64,000 bases of DNA, from the NCBI GenBank assembly GCA_027382625.1, contig JAJKFJ010021072.1, positions 102,115 through 166,114 of the forward strand. Direction: 5' to 3'. Below are positions 61,601-64,000 of this stretch, one piece after another. This DNA is from Tetmemena sp. SeJ-2015 (Eukaryota; Ciliophora; Spirotrichea; Sporadotrichida; Oxytrichidae). The notes under the pieces are model-generated. The model saw nothing but the letters and a program-made list of their open reading frames with translations, was not told the origin of the DNA and ran no database searches. The first letter of the stretch is position 1. Every line of letters begins with the position of its first letter. The translations under genes were made by a program, and so were the position numbers.

Positions 61601-61925
61601 AATTATCATTAACTAAATCTTAAACTAAATCAGGTAAATTAAGTTAATTTAATTTATTTCTCTCAAATTTAAATTGTAAATATTTTCGTTTTCATTGGGT
61701 ACAGCTCAAAATTATAACTTTTATTTTTAAGATAATCTGAAGCCATAAATAAATTTATTCATTAAAATCACCCACCAGTCTAATCATTATCCCTATTTAA
61801 TATGGTATCTAACCCATTGTAGCTTTTAGGATATTAACCTCTCCGATTTCTAGAAAGAGCAAATCTCAAACTGTTCAATTTGGTTTAAGAGCTCACCATA
61901 TTCCACTCACCTCTCCGTTTAATAT
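58695..61925 (+). CDS. Possible F-box/kelch-like protein
   Basis: ATG 58695 opens MQNKNCNQLLSSSCFQEILV, then LRTRQRVELQILAVKFYNKI with IPNAI, a pattern seen at the N-terminus of many ciliate kelch proteins. Downstream, 60410-60540 reads ETYLFTFCSAVDESMVGK and SQIYRINDPFKNRQHRYEL, resembling a kelch blade, and 61150-61640 has an open frame with YLFHEGCIFYQLIETRKD and SIIKIGDNKESQKVYLYLIN. The intervening DNA is very AT-rich. Treating these blocks as one gene is inference; the family call is weak. The last frame reaches TGA at about 61925. Confidence 0.35.
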
Positions 61926-62769
61926 GAACTCCAATTATTGACGGAATACCAAATAAGGGGGCATCATTAGAATAGTTCTGCTAATTATATTCAAAGTAAT
62001 TGTGGCTTATGAGTTTCACTGAAAAACTGCGTTAATGCTTCTGAATCTTGCATTTTTCCTGATAACAGTGCCTTTATTTATTTAAAACATAGTATTAGTT
62101 ATCAATATTTTTACTGGTAGGAATAAATTGTAATAAGATTTATATTAATCTTCGGAGGAGCTATCTCAAAGTTTTGGGCTCTTCTTGCTTATTTTTTGGT
62201 TTAAAATTAAAAGAGCCAATTATGTTCCATTTTATTGATCAACTTAAAATATTTATTTTTTGTTGAAATTCTATATAATGAAAGCATATTATAGATAGAA
62301 ACGCTGTAATAAAAGGCTTATCAAGTTAGTTAATTATATTTTCAAAAATCTTTTATTAATTACGAAGATATTTTTGCAAACAATATAGATATATAGAATC
62401 ACAAAAAAATTCAGAAATTGCTAACTTTAATTTTATTGATGGTAGATTTGAGAATCTTTTCTTATTACTCACTCACAATTCTTAATTTTAGTTACTCTTA
62501 GCTTCTTAAAATTTGGTAAAGAATTTTAAGAAGATAAATTCCTATCTTTAAAAATATTAATTAACAGAGATAATTTTATTTTGAAATTAATGAGAGCAAT
62601 TAACAGGTGATTTTAGATTAATTTCTAATTATTTGAAACTCTATTAAGTTCAAATGACTAAATTGAATATAATAATTCCTTAAGTAATCTAAATTTACAT
62701 CTTGTAAAAAGATTTATAAAATATTATTTAAGCTAACAACTTTCATGAAACCGAGTATAATCACAACTT

Positions 62770-63478
62770 GTGTAATTTGAACTTAATTCTAATTCTAATT
62801 TAAATATAAAATTTATTTTTATATAGTTAAAATTTAAATGAAGATCGGAATTAAATTAAAAAAATAAATGAAGAGTTGTAAAATGTTGGCAGTTAAATTG
62901 TAAAGTAGGTAGCTGAATATGGGGCTTATTTGATAGCTCATTTAATGTTAATAGGAGCTTCCGTTACGATAGGAGCTCTCTGCTAAGAGATCTTTTTGAC
63001 TTTGTCTCCGAACCAAGAAATTAACCAAGTTCACAAACTTATGACTGAGGTAACTACACACACCTCCTAAGAAGAAGTTACAAGGGTCAAAGTTGCTTAG
63101 AATTTCATGCTTAATCGAATGGTAATAATTTCAGACCAAAATCTCACACTTCAACTGTGTCAGATTTCGATATTAGAATTTTTATTATTAATTTAATTCG
63201 TTTTTTATTAAATTCTCAGCTATAATGAGAGAAAAAGGTGTGTACCTTTCAAAGATTTTATGACTTCTTTTCTAAACAAATCTCATTAATTCTTAATGAA
63301 AGATAAACTATAATCAATGATCCTCTAATTCTAATAATATTTTAGATTTGTTAAATATAAATTACAACTGTATTCATTTTTCAGTTATTCAATAAATGAA
63401 AGTGTATTGTCTCTATATGATTTAGTTTAGTTTAATCAGATCTTTTAAAAGAATTAAATCCTTATTCTTAAGTATTGA
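62770..63478 (+). CDS. Unknown helical protein segment
   Basis: An open frame reads NLNEDRNQIKKINEELQNVG, then QVAEYGAYLIAHLMLIGASV with TIGALCQEIFL, NQEINQVHKLMTEVTTHTSQ and EEVTRVKVAQNFMLNRM, continuing to TGA 63476-63478. The first 110 residues look genuinely coding; the remainder is AT-rich and may hold an insert. No start ATG is evident, so an upstream segment is expected. It could be continuous with the segment starting at 63478. Family unknown. Confidence 0.35.
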
Positions 63479-64000
63479 TGAGATTAGGAGTAGAGGCATT
63501 AGAAGATGGCGTTGCTATTTTAAAATTACAAAAACAGACTGACTTCGTGGTTAATTTAAGGTCCGTACATGTTTTATTATTCTTTTTAGAGTATCTTCCA
63601 TATTTTCTACATAATTATTCTTCTTATTAATAATAAGTTAGAGAAGAGCTCAATTTGTTTGGTAGTCAGTTGAAGTGGATATGTCTCATAATTCCGAACT
63701 CCATATAATGCTATCATATTATAAAGTAGGAGAAACTTATTTAGATATAGACAATGTGTTGGGGGAAGAGAGACGCAACTTTCTCAAGTAGATTTATTAT
63801 TTTCGGAGGGGGATATAAATTTACAGCTTCTAAACAATTTATCAAAAAGATTTCAACCATGACAAATCAACAGCTGCTATAGGATTTTTTTTGAACAAAA
63901 AATCTTAGTTATACGAAAATGCCACCTGAAGTAGCTTTAAATTTTTTCTTGACAAAAACGATGAGGTGATTTATAGCTAATTCTAAGGAATCGATTTTTT
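63478..64000 (+). CDS. Partial coding segment cut by window end
   Basis: ATG 63478-63480 overlaps the preceding TGA. The frame reads MRLGVEALEDGVAILKLQKQ and NLRSVHVLLFFLEYLPYF. In another frame 63675-63815 gives MSHNSELHIMLSYYKVGETY with LDIDNVLGEERRNFLKQIYY, which looks more protein-like, so an insert or indel lies between them. The gene is incomplete in this window. No family recognised. Confidence 0.3.

Noticed and set aside
1..64000. CRISPR arrays, tRNA or rRNA genes, bacterial operon signals
   Set aside because: No regularly spaced repeats, cloverleaf-like sequences, rRNA-like stretches or Shine-Dalgarno patterns were seen; a eukaryotic ciliate context explains the window.

Overview
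The window reads as germline (micronuclear) DNA of a spirotrich, probably hypotrich, ciliate. It is strongly AT-rich. Coding frames use TAA and TAG as glutamine and end at TGA (ciliate code, table 6). The clearest case is a 364-residue frame at 20159-21253 (minus) with many in-frame TAA/TAG. Genes are also cut by short AT-rich inserts that break the frame, lack GT..AG ends and lie between short direct repeats (3-8 bp). Deleting the insert plus one repeat copy restores the protein each time. That is the MDS/IES/pointer organisation of hypotrich germline DNA. Ordinary GT..AG introns (about 30-110 nt) occur as well. No telomeric C4A4 repeats are seen, so this is not a nanochromosome.

Layout. 0.46-3.1 kb (-): HAD-like protein. 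3.7-6.2 kb (+): choline-transporter-like protein. 6.4-10.6 kb (-): long coiled-coil protein. 11.1-12.4 kb (-): alpha/beta hydrolase. 12.5-17.0 kb (-): RING-CH plus FHA protein, whose eliminated segments include a 633-bp insert with a GC-rich opposite-strand ORF and a 374-bp insert with a decayed copy of the next segment. 17.0-19.8 kb (-): low-complexity protein. 20.2-26.1 kb (-): two proteins sharing a Cys-Thr-Phe-Lys-Pro-type motif. 26.2-28.8 kb (+): coiled-coil protein. 28.8-29.9 kb (-): MddA/NnrU-like membrane methyltransferase. 30.5-33.0 kb (+): CK1-like kinase. 33.9-35.0 kb (-): SDR oxidoreductase. 35.7-38.8 kb: minus-strand coding pieces interrupted by a 0.98-kb palindrome that carries two inverted copies of a complete 70-residue gene. 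40.2-42.7 kb: two unknown minus-strand genes flanking a decayed ubiquitin-like sequence. 43.8-44.4 kb: a 611-bp foldback element. 44.8-53.4 kb (+): an unknown protein, a DUF547 protein and a membrane protein. 53.6-54.3 kb (-): Cys-rich protein. 54.8-58.4 kb (+): DENN-domain protein. 58.7-64 kb (+): possible kelch-like protein and further unassigned coding segments, cut by the window edge.

The genes are not an operon; they look like independent single-gene chromosomes-to-be, embedded in DNA that would be discarded during macronuclear development. All readings are by eye. Outer boundaries of interrupted genes are approximate, and some frame breaks look like one-base homopolymer errors in the assembly rather than IESs.
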